Source: Molanna angustata
Lineage: Eukaryota > Arthropoda > Insecta > Trichoptera > Molannidae
Length of the DNA: 64,000 nt
Reading direction: 5' to 3'
Assembly: GCA_963576475.1 (NCBI GenBank)
Contig: OY754967.1
Span: forward strand, 22,283,914 to 22,347,913
The position numbers and the translations under genes were made by a program. Within the stretch, counting starts at the first letter, position 1, and the number at the start of each line of letters is the position of its first letter. Shown one piece after another: positions 35,201 to 43,949 of this stretch. The notes beneath the pieces were generated by a model that worked only from the letters and a program-made list of their open reading frames with translations, did no database searches and was not told the DNA's origin.

Positions 35201-38200
35201 AAAATTATATGTATATATGTGAGAGAGAAAGATATAGAAAGAGTGTAACTATTAACCTATGGCACAGATTTATTCCCTAGTGGGGCATTGCAGTACAATT
35301 CTTGTGATGTCTTTCAGTTTAAGTATGTATCTAAATAATGTATATGTGTGGGTTAAATTATTTAACAAAACGGCTTAACAAAAAGTGTTCAAATGAGAAT
35401 CAATTATATCCCTAATTGAACATTAAAATACAAGAGATCTACAATGCTTGCATCATATCACGAGAAAAATTTTAGCTTTCACATTAAATATGCAATGGTG
35501 ACTGGTCAGCGTTATTCAGGAACGCTTCTAGTAACACTCCATATTGACATATCAGCACCGATTGTCAGCATGAGCAAAAAACCAGCCTTTAATATCCAAA
35601 TTGATTTTAAATTTGTAATATCGGAAAGTTGTTGATGTCATGGATCGAGTTGCAAAACTTAAATGGCAATGGGCGGGTCATGTTGCCAGACAGGGTACGG
35701 ACAGATGGGCACCCAGAATTCTAAATTAGAGACCATGGGATATGAAAAGGGGAATAGGCCGGCCCCAGAAAAGGTGGGCCGATGATATTGTCCCTGTCGC
35801 TGGAAGCGGATGGGTTCGAAAAGCCCAGAAAAAAGACGAGTGGAAGCTCTTAGAAGAGGCCTACATCCAGCAGTGGAGAGATGGCTGAGAAAGAAGAAGA
35901 AGAATATCGGAAAAAAATGAAAATTCAAGGGCGTGCAACTCATCATGAACTTTGAAAGTATTTTTAACTAATAAATAAATTCGGAATGGTAAAATAACAA
36001 ATTTGTCTGTCTCATTGTTAAAAAGAGTTTTCAAAAATGTTCTTATAATGTACCTTGGCATAAATTGAATTTGATTTTTCTTGTGAAGCAATGAATGTGA
36101 TGTTTATGAATTATTATTTCAAAAATAAATGTAGACAAGGGAATTTAATTTGTGGTAAAGAAAAGCTATAAAAAGACTCATACAGGAAGCTTTGCAGGCC
36201 CAGTTAAGAGTAAACTGTCAGTAATCAACAATAACTTTCCAATATTATAATTTTCGCCAAGCATCATGAATGAACTTCCGGTTGCGCAGAGTGCAAATTT
36301 GTGTCTTTTTGGTTTCGTTGGTTTACGTGCAAATCGCCTTCCTTCTCGGCTACAAAGTTCAAGTTATTTGGCGATAACTATACTATTATTATATAGCGTG
36401 ACCAGACATGTGAGCTTGATCTCTTTTACTTAAATATCCAGGCGAAACGATTGATAAATATTTCATTAGTTTAATTATAATGTAGAATATAACAATGTAT
36501 TCATTATATTTCTTCAATTGCTTTTCAGTTTCACTCACAAAAACTAGTAAAAAAGGACTTCAATTGAAACAAAATGTTATAGATGAAATTAGAAAATCAG
36601 TTGAGAAATATTCCAACATCATGTTATTTACAGTTAACAATATGAGAAATACCAAATTAAAAGATATTAGATCAGAATGGAAGGATTCAAGATTTTTCTT
36701 TGGAAAAAATAAAGTAATGGCACTTGGTCTCGGTAAATCTGAAGCTAGTGAAGCCCATGATAAACTACACTTGGTAAGAAACTGTTTAATATTATAATAA
36801 CTAGGATTACTCAGTAAAGTGACGGAAGGTAGTATATTTGTATCATTCTATGAGGTGTATAGGGTGCTTCAGCTAATCATGAAGGGCATAATAGAGAGGA
36901 AGACTTCAGATGTCATGGCTTTACAACATTCATGAGTGGACTGACAGCAAAGACGTCGGCGAGTTGTTCTGGACTGTGATAAGCTTTCTTAATAGTTATT
37001 GCCAATATTGTGGACTTGATATGGCACAAAGAGAAAAAGAAGGATTACTGCTCCCAATTGCTAATCCAGTAGGCCCTGGTTCAAATGCCGCCTCAAATGA
37101 TATTGTCATTGATGTGATATTATCTGCAGTACATATTTACATAAACATAATATGTAAAATTATTTCTTACGTAACTTGCTTATCTGGGCTGGAAACATTA
37201 AGTAAGTAAGTTAGAAGAAATTGTCAGTAAGTAAGTTAGAAGAAATTGTCGAATAGCAATAAAAATCACTTGTATGTATTTATTATTATTATGTTTATAT
37301 ATTTTTTGAACGGCTAGCCATTGAACTTTGTTAATTCTACTATTTATTTGAAATAAATAATGTTTGGGGACATATTAAATTTATATGACATAGGGCCGGT
37401 ATTACAGTCTCAGTTTAAGAGCTAAACTCAAGTTTTACAAAAATATAGCGTATTACAGTGTCCGTTTAGGCCTAATCTTCCCTCAAATACGTCACTAAAA
37501 CGAAAAATATTTAACACAACGTTTCTGGCGGATTAAGTACTTAACGGTGAGTCAACTGTCATTTGCTAGGCAAACGCGTGTAGTTTCAGTTTCTATCACT
37601 AGAGGCATTAGGCAACAAGTATAGTTTCAGTGTTCTATCACTACTAGAGGCGTAAGTTGTATGGACGGTGGCGCCACACAACAAAACAAGCTGACGAACA
37701 AGCTATTGAAATGAAAATGGGCATTTAAAAGCATTATTTTGGTGAAAAAAATTAAATTTACCATGTTGGATAATAAAACTATAGTATTTCAAGTCGTATC
37801 ATCCCGTTTTGTAATTCGTATTATTTGAGGTTATTTGAAATTTGACAGATAATAACCACAGAAAAAGTAAAATATGTCTATAATTGAAGATTTAGTAACT
37901 GACATGTCATATTGTACTGTAATACGGAAATGGATTCAATCTCCCCTTAACATTAATCTTGAGTTTAACAAACTCAATGAGTTGAGGGCCGACTGTAATA
38001 CCGGGCCTATGTATTGCCTAACAACAAATGAAACAAACTGTCAGCTATATTGAAACTTTAGGCATGCATTTTAAAACTTTATTTTTGCAATGTTTTTTCC
38101 CACTTTCTAAAATCCATCCTGTTTCTATATAGGTAGTCCGTGTATTCCTAGATGTTCTACTCAAGATATTATTTTACTATCATCACTTAGTTCCAGATCC

Positions 38201-41200
38201 ATTTGTAAAATATACATACATTTTGTCACTACAATGATTGATTTTAACTAAAAAACACATTGATTGGTATAAAAAATTGAATACCTATTAAATGCAGAAT
38301 TATTATAATTAAATAATATTTAGTTACAGCATCGCGTCACAAATTATTTAAGGTTATTGACAATTTGACTAATAAACAATAACCACAGAAAACGTAAAAT
38401 ATGTCTATAGTTGAAGATAACGTAACTGACGTTTCATTTTGCACTGTAATATGCAAATGAAATTGAATCTACCCTAAACTTTTCTCTTGGTTTACTAAAA
38501 CCAATGATTTCTGGGCCAAATCAAATACCGGGCCATAGTTGTTAAAATGATAACATTACTCAATCGACAAAACATCCCTATAGTAAAGAACGACCAATTT
38601 AATTGATATTATTTTTTAATATTCCTATTCATATTAGAAAAGATTAATTTGAAGAATATTAAATTGACAGTATTAAACTGACTCTAATGGACATTCGGAC
38701 AAACTTCACAACACAGATGTTTGTCATCTAACATTGTATGTATGTATGTTAATGTAAAATAATCCTTACTAATAATGAGTAACATGTTGTTACTACGCAT
38801 GTTGATGTTAACTCATTATAGACAGTATCTATGTCTTCAATACACATGTCAGGAGCAATGTATGAGGCAGTGATAATTCCATCATTTTCTAACACATAAA
38901 GCGCTATCTGTACCAATGAAGCGCTATCTGTCTCACTCACAATCACAGATTCGGCAAAATTTCGTATTATTGTAAGATATGTAGAAAAATTATGTGCATA
39001 TTAAATTATGCACACAATCCTATATGCACATGCGCAAAAATCTCGGCGCCATATACAAACACGTATCTACATAATATTCATAACTTTTTGAATCACCTGT
39101 GTCGTAAAAACTATCTGCATTTTACTCTATGGTACATCGCTTAGTAAATGTCCTTATGACAAATGCCAATTTTAATATAGAAATTAAACACAATAAAATA
39201 GATTGCGGTAAATAATGGATATAACACAAATATTATAAATCATGTTATAAATAGAATCAGAAAAAATATTAACATAAATAAATACCTATGCAGTGGAAAA
39301 GCAATTAATAATTTAGATGATAAAAAGTGGCGTAGAATGTTATATGTTAATGAAAAAGTAAACTTGTTATTAGTCAAAGATTTACCATCGGACATAAAAC
39401 CGGCCTTTTATACAAATAATAATGTGGGTACATTCTTGGGGATCGGTAAAGATAAACGAAAAATTGAGCAACCCTGGAGTGTATAAATTAAATTGTAGCG
39501 ATTGTCCGGCCTTCTACATCAGTAAAACTAGCGGAAATTTTTAAACTAGAATTAAAGAGCACATGAGGTGCTTAAAGAGCGACAACTTTTCGGAATTTGC
39601 CAATCATCTCATAAAAAATAATCATTCTTTTGAAATACAAACGGGAGTTGAAATATTACACATAAATAAGCCTAAGACTAGATAATATGGAGGCATTAGA
39701 TATACAAAAGTTTATAAAAAAGAAAGAGAAAATTATAAATAAACAAATGAATTTAAATAGAACACATCTTTTCAATATGTTACCTGCCCGTACAGTAAAA
39801 CCCACCACCCCCTCTTCTAGTATAAACTTCGTCCACCAACGACAGTAGCACTACACACGGTTTAAACATAATTTTAAGGTATAAATTTGTTCGGATGAGG
39901 GAGCGAGTCAGCTCTGAAACTGGTTAACATAAAATTATTATTTTAATTTATTAGTTAAAATGAGCCACAAAGTAATAGCTGCAAAGTATCAAGATAAAAA
40001 TATTTCTCTTAATGAATTCAAGGGGAAGTACCGTTGATAAAATAAAGTAATTTTTCTTCAAATAGGCAATAAAGAAATAATTTTGATGTTCATCAAGAAC
40101 CACAAAATTTATGCACAGTTTACCAATAAATGTTTTTCATAAAGACACCCTCCTAGGCATACTGGAGCTGAAGGGTTTGAACCAGCCGGACAAGTAAACT
40201 AAATAGTCAAGATATAAATATTTATGGTGTCTGTCGAGAGAAATGTCTGGGTGTTGATACTTTGTTGTGTGAGATTTTATTGCTTGACATAAACAGTTCA
40301 ACAACAGACCTCAATTTCCATAACAACCTGACATTTATCTTACAGAAACAGAAACTTTAGTATTTGCAACTTGGCTAGTGGGTCTTGTCCATTGAGAGGA
40401 ATTTCGCAGTCACCTACCTCATTCTATTGGAAATGTTTTAAAGCTTCAAGCTCCGTTCATATTTTGTTTAGGTCTTTTCATTGGAATAATTATTATCGTT
40501 TACTTTTGCCGCTCCCAATAAAGGTTTGCGACCATCACACCAAACTCTATTAAGCTTAATAATTAATAATCTTTATATCTCTAATCTCTATTATGTGGTA
40601 TATTTATTATTATTGAGGTGACAAGCAGGCAGCATAAGCTGATGTGCTTGAATGAGTCCACAGTGTCACTGTAATACATCTTTGTAGTCCGTTCTTAAAG
40701 GAGTTGACACTCTCAGCAACAACCAGATCCTGAGGCAGCCTGTTCCAAGCATCCACCACTCTATTACTTAGGAAGTGTTTATATGGATGGACGAATTATA
40801 TTGTATATGAATTACTTATTTATATTTATAATAGCTAATTTATAATTGGGTGGTGAATATTTTTGTGACTTTGTTACACATTTTAACCCTTGTTCTCCAA
40901 AAGAAATTTTTTCTCATTTGTTTCAGTTATCAAAGCGTCTCATTGGCCAATGTGGTTTATTATTTACAAATAGATCCATCAAGGAAACATTAGATTGGTT
41001 TGAGTGCTTTGCAGAAGATGACTATGCTCGTGCTGGATTTAAAGCCACCGAAGATGTTTTACTGCCTGAAGGACCTTTAGCTGACTTTCCACATTCTATA
41101 GAACCTCATTTAAGACAACTTGGTCTGCCAACCAGTTTACAACGAGGTGTTATTACATTAGTAAAATCACATGAAGTTTGCAAAAAAGGTCAAGTTCTAA

Positions 41201-41385
41201 CACCAGAACAAGCAAGGATATTGAAATTGTTAGAAAATAAAATGGCTACCTTTAAGTTGACTGTCAAATGTTATTGGTCTAAGGATAAGGGATTTCATAA
41301 ACTAAATGTTAAGAATGATGTTGACGATGAAATCACAGAAACAGAAGAAAATGAGGAAATGGAACAAATGGAAGAGGATGATTAA
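20227..41385 (+). CDS. MRTO4: mRNA turnover protein 4 homologue (MRT4), complete gene span
   Basis: MRT4 is a nucleolar ribosome-assembly factor, a paralogue of stalk protein P0. It occupies the P0 site on pre-60S particles and is released before P0 joins. Three exons (20227-20254, 36529-36773, 40927-41385) total 732 bases and encode 243 residues; human MRTO4 has 239. The protein opens [15 protein letters not shown] and continues with [30 protein letters not shown], the L10-like block GLLFTNRSI, then [24 protein letters not shown] and [11 protein letters not shown], ending in an acidic tail ([10 protein letters not shown]). All junctions are GT-AG and keep frame. Intron 1 is 16,274 bp and filled with nested transposons; intron 2 is 4,153 bp. 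The gene converges on lipin. Identification is firm. Confidence 0.95.
21247..22696 (-). mobile_element. 5'-truncated RNase H-bearing LINE with 11-bp target duplication
   Basis: The insertion is bounded by TGACTATCCAT at 21236-21246 and 22697-22707. Its 3' end is marked by a poly-A tail (poly-T at 21247-21264 on the plus strand). The remaining ORF (about 21343-22696) has the end of the RT thumb ([17 protein letters not shown]), an RNase H domain with catalytic residues in [17 protein letters not shown] and [11 protein letters not shown], a final [11 protein letters not shown], and a C-terminal Cys/His cluster ([19 protein letters not shown]). The apparent start codon belongs to the duplicated target. 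The RNase H places it in the I/Jockey-group LINEs that keep this domain. Confidence 0.88.
23000..23044 (-). mobile_element. Minute LINE tail insertion, 13-bp target duplication
   Basis: A poly-T run followed by CATGGCATTGCATCC..GATTTGTG (45 bp) is flanked by TCCTTTACATTCT at 22987-22999 and 23045-23057. It is an extremely 5'-truncated, poly-A-tailed retro-insertion. Confidence 0.7.
23082..27222 (-). mobile_element. Full-length RTE-type LINE with 15-bp target duplication
   Basis: AATTTTTAGAAATTA flanks the unit on both sides (23067-23081 and 27223-27237), fixing a 4141-bp element on the minus strand. Its 3' end is a TACA/TACATAC simple repeat typical of RTE elements. Its 5' end is GC-rich (CGGCGGCCGTGGCGGCCGGG) and is followed by about 1.1 kb of untranslated leader without a convincing second ORF. 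The single long ORF is intact. Intactness and close similarity to the copy at 27838 suggest recent activity. Confidence 0.92.
23105..26122 (-). CDS. RTE-type endonuclease/reverse transcriptase, intact
   Basis: The 1005-residue ORF2-type protein nicks target DNA and reverse-transcribes the element RNA. Residues about 20-260 form an apurinic-like endonuclease: [37 protein letters not shown] and ELETDHYLV. The reverse transcriptase follows from about 420: [63 protein letters not shown], catalytic [13 protein letters not shown], and EYVYLGSMF in the thumb. The C-terminus has [10 protein letters not shown] and [10 protein letters not shown] and ends VRDMA. No frameshift or stop is seen. The start is the first ATG, with a GC-rich leader upstream. 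Confidence 0.93.
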   Translation of the reverse strand: MKPATRHVTVQGVGEKRRAECRLGVWNIRGGMDRKVNELCDVIKGKEIDVLCVSETKKKGRGMNVRNDGMIELWSGVKSDEFACKGVGVILAKRMGKCMKEYKLKNSRLMWVRLKIGITSVFLIIGYAPGNSDSESEKDDFWNSVTEIMNEKKDNKRVILTGDLNGWVGVRRKDFESVLGPHGDIRVNDNGKRLLEVCTEGNLFVANSVFSHKRIHQYTWERGNERSIIDYVCVDAALRKATVDTRVYRGAELETDHYLVISRIDLFTGWRSKTHRSDPPMRTKVERLQDESVRNQYAKETGNELFKAIHSRRNIEEAWTTLKETVCKTSKKICGIAKRGGKKGDAWWNESVKIVVGEKKKAWMALLAAKGSNNEERAKENYKVCKKVVKDTVKREKDGIKEKESLKIASDFPGNMKMFWKGVAKRKNGTVKASKGINDKDGKIIMDEDGVKERWKEYFEELYDSGVRGDVNQRTWQVSEDDKDEITQEEVFEAVKHAKAGKAAGYDSVSAELIKYGGEQTLEWCISLFNKCWEEGHTPSDWRNAVVVPLYKGKGSKLDCKNYRAISLLSSVGKMYARILDQRVRKVTESKIWEAQGAFVGGRGCIDQIFSLRMVTEKVLGKNQKLFCAFIDLEKAYDKVVREKLWNILSMYGVKSKLIRAIASLYENSKACVRVNDTTTTWFSINNGVRQGCVLSPWLFNLYIDFCIRALKYESKGLKLSTVTVRDLMYADDKVLLAESMEELQYLVSMVYEGCIENGLKMNASKSKVMVFEKSESRTVCQIKVENEWLEQVDEYVYLGSMFQRNGRPDKDIERRVMAGNRVNGALRPVINDRNISRDAKVAIHNAIVVPTLTYASETWTWQKSHESRINAVEMRSLRRICNRTMYDRVRNEDTRKECKIKKDVINRMKVNTLRWFGHLGRMNEERLTKKIYKADRNGIRGRGRPRKGWHDHVNDILKDGNVRSMNNRRTCIRRCMNVDEAMNVCQDRKMWRSVLSAYPVRDMA
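27838..29514 (-). mobile_element. Second RTE copy, 5'-truncated, 16-bp target duplication
   Basis: AAGAAAGTATATTAAA at 27822-27837 and 29515-29530 bounds a 1677-bp insertion nearly identical to the 3' part of the full-length copy. It keeps the RT from [15 protein letters not shown] through [13 protein letters not shown] to the C-terminus. A 2-base loss (GCAGAGAACC versus GCAGAGAGAACC) shifts the last codons, replacing SAYPVRDMA with an extended tail of about 55 residues. The endonuclease domain is missing, so it is a dead copy. Confidence 0.9.
29828..29988 (-). mobile_element. tRNA-derived SINE (family B), copy 2
   Basis: Nearly identical to 19697-19863 (shared TATGTCCTTGTTAAACAAG start, GGTCGAGGCAGGATTCGAAC head). 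It starts exactly at the right TA of the 9-kb inverted-repeat element, which therefore inserted at the edge of this repeat. Confidence 0.75.
30853..33014. mobile_element. Fold-back insertion with long inverted arms, 8-bp target duplication
   Basis: Two nearly identical arms, 30901-31487 and 32411-32972, are inverted around a spacer of about 920 bp. The left arm is 25 bases longer, through a duplication of an AAACTTG..CGTTTGCGAT block. GCCCAGGT flanks the insertion at 30845-30852 and 33015-33022, and removing it restores the LINE frame. The segments outside the arms (30853-30900 and 32973-33014) are not inverted copies of each other. The spacer holds a SINE scrap (32382-32408) and a 49-codon ORF. 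The superfamily is unknown; 8-bp duplications occur with hAT and P elements. Confidence 0.82.
32184..32333 (+). CDS. Small ORF in the fold-back spacer, unidentified
   Basis: The 49-residue ORF starts [20 protein letters not shown] and continues [17 protein letters not shown]. The composition is protein-like and free of repeats, but no family is recognised. No splice context was established. It may be a captured gene piece or chance. Confidence 0.22.
   Translation: MEIKIVILDNFKIVKYEGDKDNITNVKFDALYLVNVITTQSVIISLKNS
33495..34646 (+). mobile_element. hAT transposon remnant, 8-bp target duplication
   Basis: TTTTACGC at 33487-33494 and 34647-34654 flanks a 1152-bp element. Its ends CAGTGGTCCCCAACCT and AGGTTGGGGACCACTG are inverted repeats typical of hAT elements, and GGCCGCGGCCC-rich subterminal sequence follows. 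An internal plus-strand ORF (33694-34023) has [20 protein letters not shown] and KEFERYFPT, resembling an internal part of ZBED/Buster-type hAT transposases; the catalytic domain is missing. It interrupts the RT of the host LINE at [11 protein letters not shown]. Confidence 0.9.
35076..35206 (+). mobile_element. Small MITE, about 130 bp, copy 1
   Basis: Runs from GTCGCCAAATAACTTGAAC to TTCAAGATGTTTGGCGAAAA with imperfect inverted ends. Interior landmarks are GAGGCGATTTGCA and AATTTGCGCTCTGCGCA. Inverted copy at 36247, direct copy at 56119. TA-rich flanks. Confidence 0.7.
35628..35902 (+). mobile_element. LINE 3' tail, 11-bp target duplication
   Basis: AATATCGGAAA at 35617-35627 and 35903-35913 bounds a 275-bp insertion. 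It reads [19 protein letters not shown], then [19 protein letters not shown] and [11 protein letters not shown]. This is the C-terminal end of another endonuclease/RT LINE family, with one in-frame stop and a GAAGAA-rich tail. Confidence 0.85.
36247..36384 (-). mobile_element. Small MITE, copy 2 (inverted)
   Basis: Reverse-complement copy of 35076-35206 (CGGTTGCGCAGAGTGCAAAT, CAAATCGCCTTCCTTCTCGG, TTATTTGGCGATAACTATA). With copy 1 it brackets about 1 kb, but each copy has its own inverted ends and is treated as a separate insertion. Confidence 0.7.
36529..36773 (+). CDS. MRTO4: MRT4 exon 2
   Basis: Begins after TTGCTTTTCAG and ends before GTAAGA. It encodes [53 protein letters not shown] and HDKLHL. 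This is the N-terminal half of the P0-like RNA-binding domain. Confidence 0.95.
36840..37060 (+). pseudogene. LINE C-terminal remnant in MRT4 intron 2
   Basis: [14 protein letters not shown], then (frameshifted) [20 protein letters not shown]. This matches the order of [26 protein letters not shown] in the LINE tail at 30260-30565, so it is a diverged relative. Confidence 0.6.
37061..37206 (+). mobile_element. SINE family A fragment
   Basis: Carries a B-box-like CCTGGTTCAAATGCCGCC, then ATTTCTTACGTAACTTGC and TCTGGGCTGGAAACA, the reverse complement of blocks in the minus-strand copies. Diverged. A 25-bp direct duplication (GTAAGTTAGAAGAAATTGTC) follows at 37203-37250. Confidence 0.5.
37391..38010. 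mobile_element. Inverted-repeat element (TAGGGCCGGTATTACAG ends), copy 1
   Basis: The left end TAGGGCCGGTATTACAGTCTC is inverted at the right end (GACTGTAATACCGGGCCTA). A second motif pair CTCAAGTTTTACAAA / TTGAGTTTAACAAACTC also matches. About 620 bp with no transposase, in MRT4 intron 2. Confidence 0.75.
38350..38540. mobile_element. Same element family, 3' half only (copy 2)
   Basis: Shares GTAAAATATGTCTAT(A)TTGAAGAT, GTAACTGAC and AATACCGGGCC with 37850-38005. The left half is missing. Confidence 0.65.
39220..39930 (+). pseudogene. Penelope-like element 3' fragment with GIY-YIG endonuclease
   Basis: One frame gives [15 protein letters not shown] and [20 protein letters not shown] (RT thumb/linker). 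After a frameshift comes [20 protein letters not shown], the GIY-YIG core (GVYKL..FYI), then [19 protein letters not shown] and [10 protein letters not shown]. One stop (TAA after SGNF) interrupts the endonuclease. This linker-plus-GIY-YIG order is characteristic of Penelope-like retroelements. It lies in MRT4 intron 2. Confidence 0.75.
40640..40800 (-). pseudogene. LINE C-terminal remnant
   Basis: The minus strand reads [20 protein letters not shown] followed by [13 protein letters not shown]. This is the widespread terminal motif of CR1/Jockey-like LINEs (FxxRVVxxWNxLPxxVVxAxSVNSFKxxL). No catalytic part is present. Confidence 0.75.
40927..41385 (+). CDS. MRTO4: MRT4 exon 3
   Basis: Begins after TTTGTTTCAG in phase 0 and ends with TAA at 41383-41385. 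It encodes [58 protein letters not shown], the MRT4 hallmark [11 protein letters not shown], and an acidic tail. The ORF continues upstream into the intron, but homology starts only after the acceptor. Confidence 0.96.
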   Translation, partial: LSKRLIGQCGLLFTNRSIKETLDWFECFAEDDYARAGFKATEDVLLPEGPLADFPHSIEPHLRQLGLPTSLQRGVITLVKSHEVCKKGQVLTPEQARILKLLENKMATFKLTVKCYWSKDKGFHKLNVKNDVDDEITETEENEEMEQMEEDD

Positions 41386-41886
41386 TAATAAAAAATATTA
41401 TTAGCAGCCAATTTTAATTTTCTTCAATTACATCGAAAATTTCATAAAAAAATTAAGCATTTTCAGATATTCATATTTTTATGAAGACTCATTTGTGTAA
41501 GATACAATTTTCACATATCATATAGATAGCTTGGTATATAATATGTATATACCAGAGGCATGTGGATACGCCCAACCAATTTTTTTTCTACTAGAATGTG
41601 TTTCTCTTGTCTTCACGCCTTAATTACCGTTCGCTAAAAAGTTTTCAAACTGCACTCCTACCAAATGATATTATGCACTTTCATTAACGTAGGATCAAAT
41701 TTATTTATCAATGAATATTATTTAATAAAAAATTGTTACTGATTCAAGTTCTACAACTTGATTATAATGATTTAAAAATTTAATGTGAAATATATTTTTT
41801 AAAATATACAATAATTTAATTGTGATTATTTTTTATATTTTCAATACTAAAGACAAGTAGTAAATTGCATTTTATCTTTTATGTTC

Positions 41887-41892
41887 AATAAA
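41887..41892 (+). terminator. MRTO4: Likely MRT4 polyadenylation signal
   Basis: AATAAA about 500 bases after the stop codon. This is inference from position only; the 3' untranslated region is AT-rich and other hexamers may be used. Confidence 0.4.
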
Positions 41893-41899
41893 GACTGTT

Positions 41900-42885
41900 A
41901 AATTTGAGAAATAGGGCATGTATTATTTTTAATCGGAGTAATGTAAGATGATGTGCCAATTCTTTGGAAATTGGGTAAATTTTATAAATATTGTTTTATT
42001 TAAAACCAAACAAACATACAGGCATATAAATAAATATTACAACAGATTCAATATAAGCAGTATATTATTAACCTTTTTAACTATGACAATTTGATGTACC
42101 TTATAGATTCTTCATTTTTTCTATTCTTGATTTACCAAATGAAACAAATAGCCAAATACTTTATTCTTTTATAATACCAGACTTACAAAAATTGATTTAT
42201 ACATTTAAGAAACATAATACAAGTCCAATATATAAATAAAATTTGAAAGTGAACATTCCTATTTCTCTTTAAATACTTGAAAGAGAAGAGTTACACATAT
42301 TATGATAAAATTAAGAAATTATTTGACATGCTATATGTAAACAACACAAACGATACATTTTTACTACACTTATTAAAATATTCACCTAAAATGTGAACTA
42401 TTTGTCATGACTTTTCGATACAAAAATTAATAAACGCCCTTTGGGGGTCTGCTAAAATATAATTGGTTTTATTTTCTTTTTTAAAAGCTAATTAACTTAT
42501 TCATAAATGATAAACTAAGAAATGATGTGTATTTACATTAATCTAACTAAAGAAAATAAGATAAGTTTGGTAGGTACTTCTTTATCACTATTCCAACAAA
42601 TGAATTCCACCTTTTTTTAATACGTAATACTATTTTTTGCAATAAATATCTATCACATTGAGGCTTACACATATTATAATCACTTCTATCAAGTTTAACT
42701 TGCATTTTTCAATTTAACTAATTATTTTATTGTGGGTTTGTGATAATAAACATACACAAGTAAACAATTCCTCTTTAATTTTTGCAGTAAATTAGAGCCT
42801 ATAATCCGAATGACCCCATTGATGGAGGGGTGGAAGAGTTGGCACTAAACTAATTACGCCATTGCTTAAATGCGTGTATACTCCA
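41900..42885. other. MRT4-lipin convergent intergenic region, no gene seen
   Basis: AT-rich sequence between two converging genes; it probably holds their 3' untranslated ends. No ORF of interest. Confidence 0.4.
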
Positions 42886-42889
42886 TACA

Positions 42890-43125
42890 CAGTAAAAAGT
42901 TAAGGCTGCTGCATATGGGACGGGGCGACGACGTGGACGAGATGTGTTTTTTTTAAACATCGTTTCATATAAAATGTATACGAACGTGCATACACGACGG
43001 GGCGAGGACGTGGTGTGGACGGAGCGGGAAAAAACATCGTCGCCGACGATGTTTTGCACGTCCCCGCCCTGTCCCGCCACGCTCCGTTGTGTATGCATGG
43101 CAATTACAGTCGCTCCGGAGAGCAA
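42890..43125. mobile_element. GC-rich palindromic element
   Basis: A CpG-dense block in AT-rich surroundings. It has ACATCGTCGCCGACGATGTT as a perfect palindrome near 43032, flanked by the inverted pair GCATACACGACGGGGC / GTCCCGCCACGCTCCGTTGTGTATGC. Overlapping ORFs on both strands are by-products. Probably a MITE; the exact ends are uncertain. Confidence 0.5.
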
Positions 43126-43809
43126 AATCTTTTTGTTCATAACACTAAGTGTGATTTAATAGCATTTTGCATAATGAAAACATTTTTTCAGTTGCAAAAA
43201 ACGTGATTTATTTCGAAAAATGCCTTTCAAACTATGCATGTAAGTTTTGGGAGTTTGGATTTTATCGAGGCTCAGAGTACTTTAAAACAGAGGGGTTCTT
43301 GCCATCTGCAGTACACAGAGAAAAAAAATATTGATCAGATTTTACCGGATATGTTTGATATACAAACACGTCATATTTTACAATTTTATATCCTTTCTGA
43401 TAATTTATGTCAAATATAAATGACAAAGGTATTTTGATTTTAAAATCATTATTCAAAAAAATGTTTATACTTAATATTTTGTCTAGAGTTTTTGGTTTTG
43501 TGGCGGCATAATGTTTCTGAATATTCATTTTCTTTGGCAATTAAACACAATATTTAACAAAATAGATGTAAATTTATGATATGATGCATAAATAGAAGTA
43601 GATATTAAATAAAAGTTTGATTAGAACATATTCTCATAAATATTATATTGATCAATCTCAATATTCTATAAAATATTTTTTTGCAATGTTTACATTTAAA
43701 TATCATGTTTATACTAAGATAGTCGAAGCTTATAAGCAGAACTATATTTTAGCTACTTACAAATAATTAAATAACACAAAAAGCTTCCTTTCATACATTT
43801 CATTGAATA

Positions 43810-43945
43810 ATAATAACACTTATTTGCACCCTGTGCAAGTTGCGAGTTTATTACCATTTGGCAATTTATTCCAGCTCACCAGTTTCCAGGCTAGGGAAGC
43901 AAGAATTGTGTGAGAAATCGTTCTGCTAGACATCGAACCCAGATT
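43810..43945 (-). mobile_element. SINE family A, degraded copy
   Basis: TTGCACCCTGTGCAAGTTGCGAGTTTATTACC, CCAGCTCACCAGTTTCCAGG and TGTGAGAAATCGTTCTGCTAG correspond to 11010-11125. The tRNA head has been lost. Confidence 0.6.
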
Positions 43946-43949
43946 GATA

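Noticed and set aside
35076..36384. Single 1.3-kb transposon with 130-bp terminal inverted repeats
   Set aside because: Each 130-bp unit has its own inverted ends and occurs alone at 56119, so two separate MITE insertions in opposite orientation are more likely.
40846..40926. Upstream extension of the MRT4 exon 3 ORF ([15 protein letters not shown]...)
   Set aside because: No homology to MRT4 and lies before a good acceptor; it is intron sequence.
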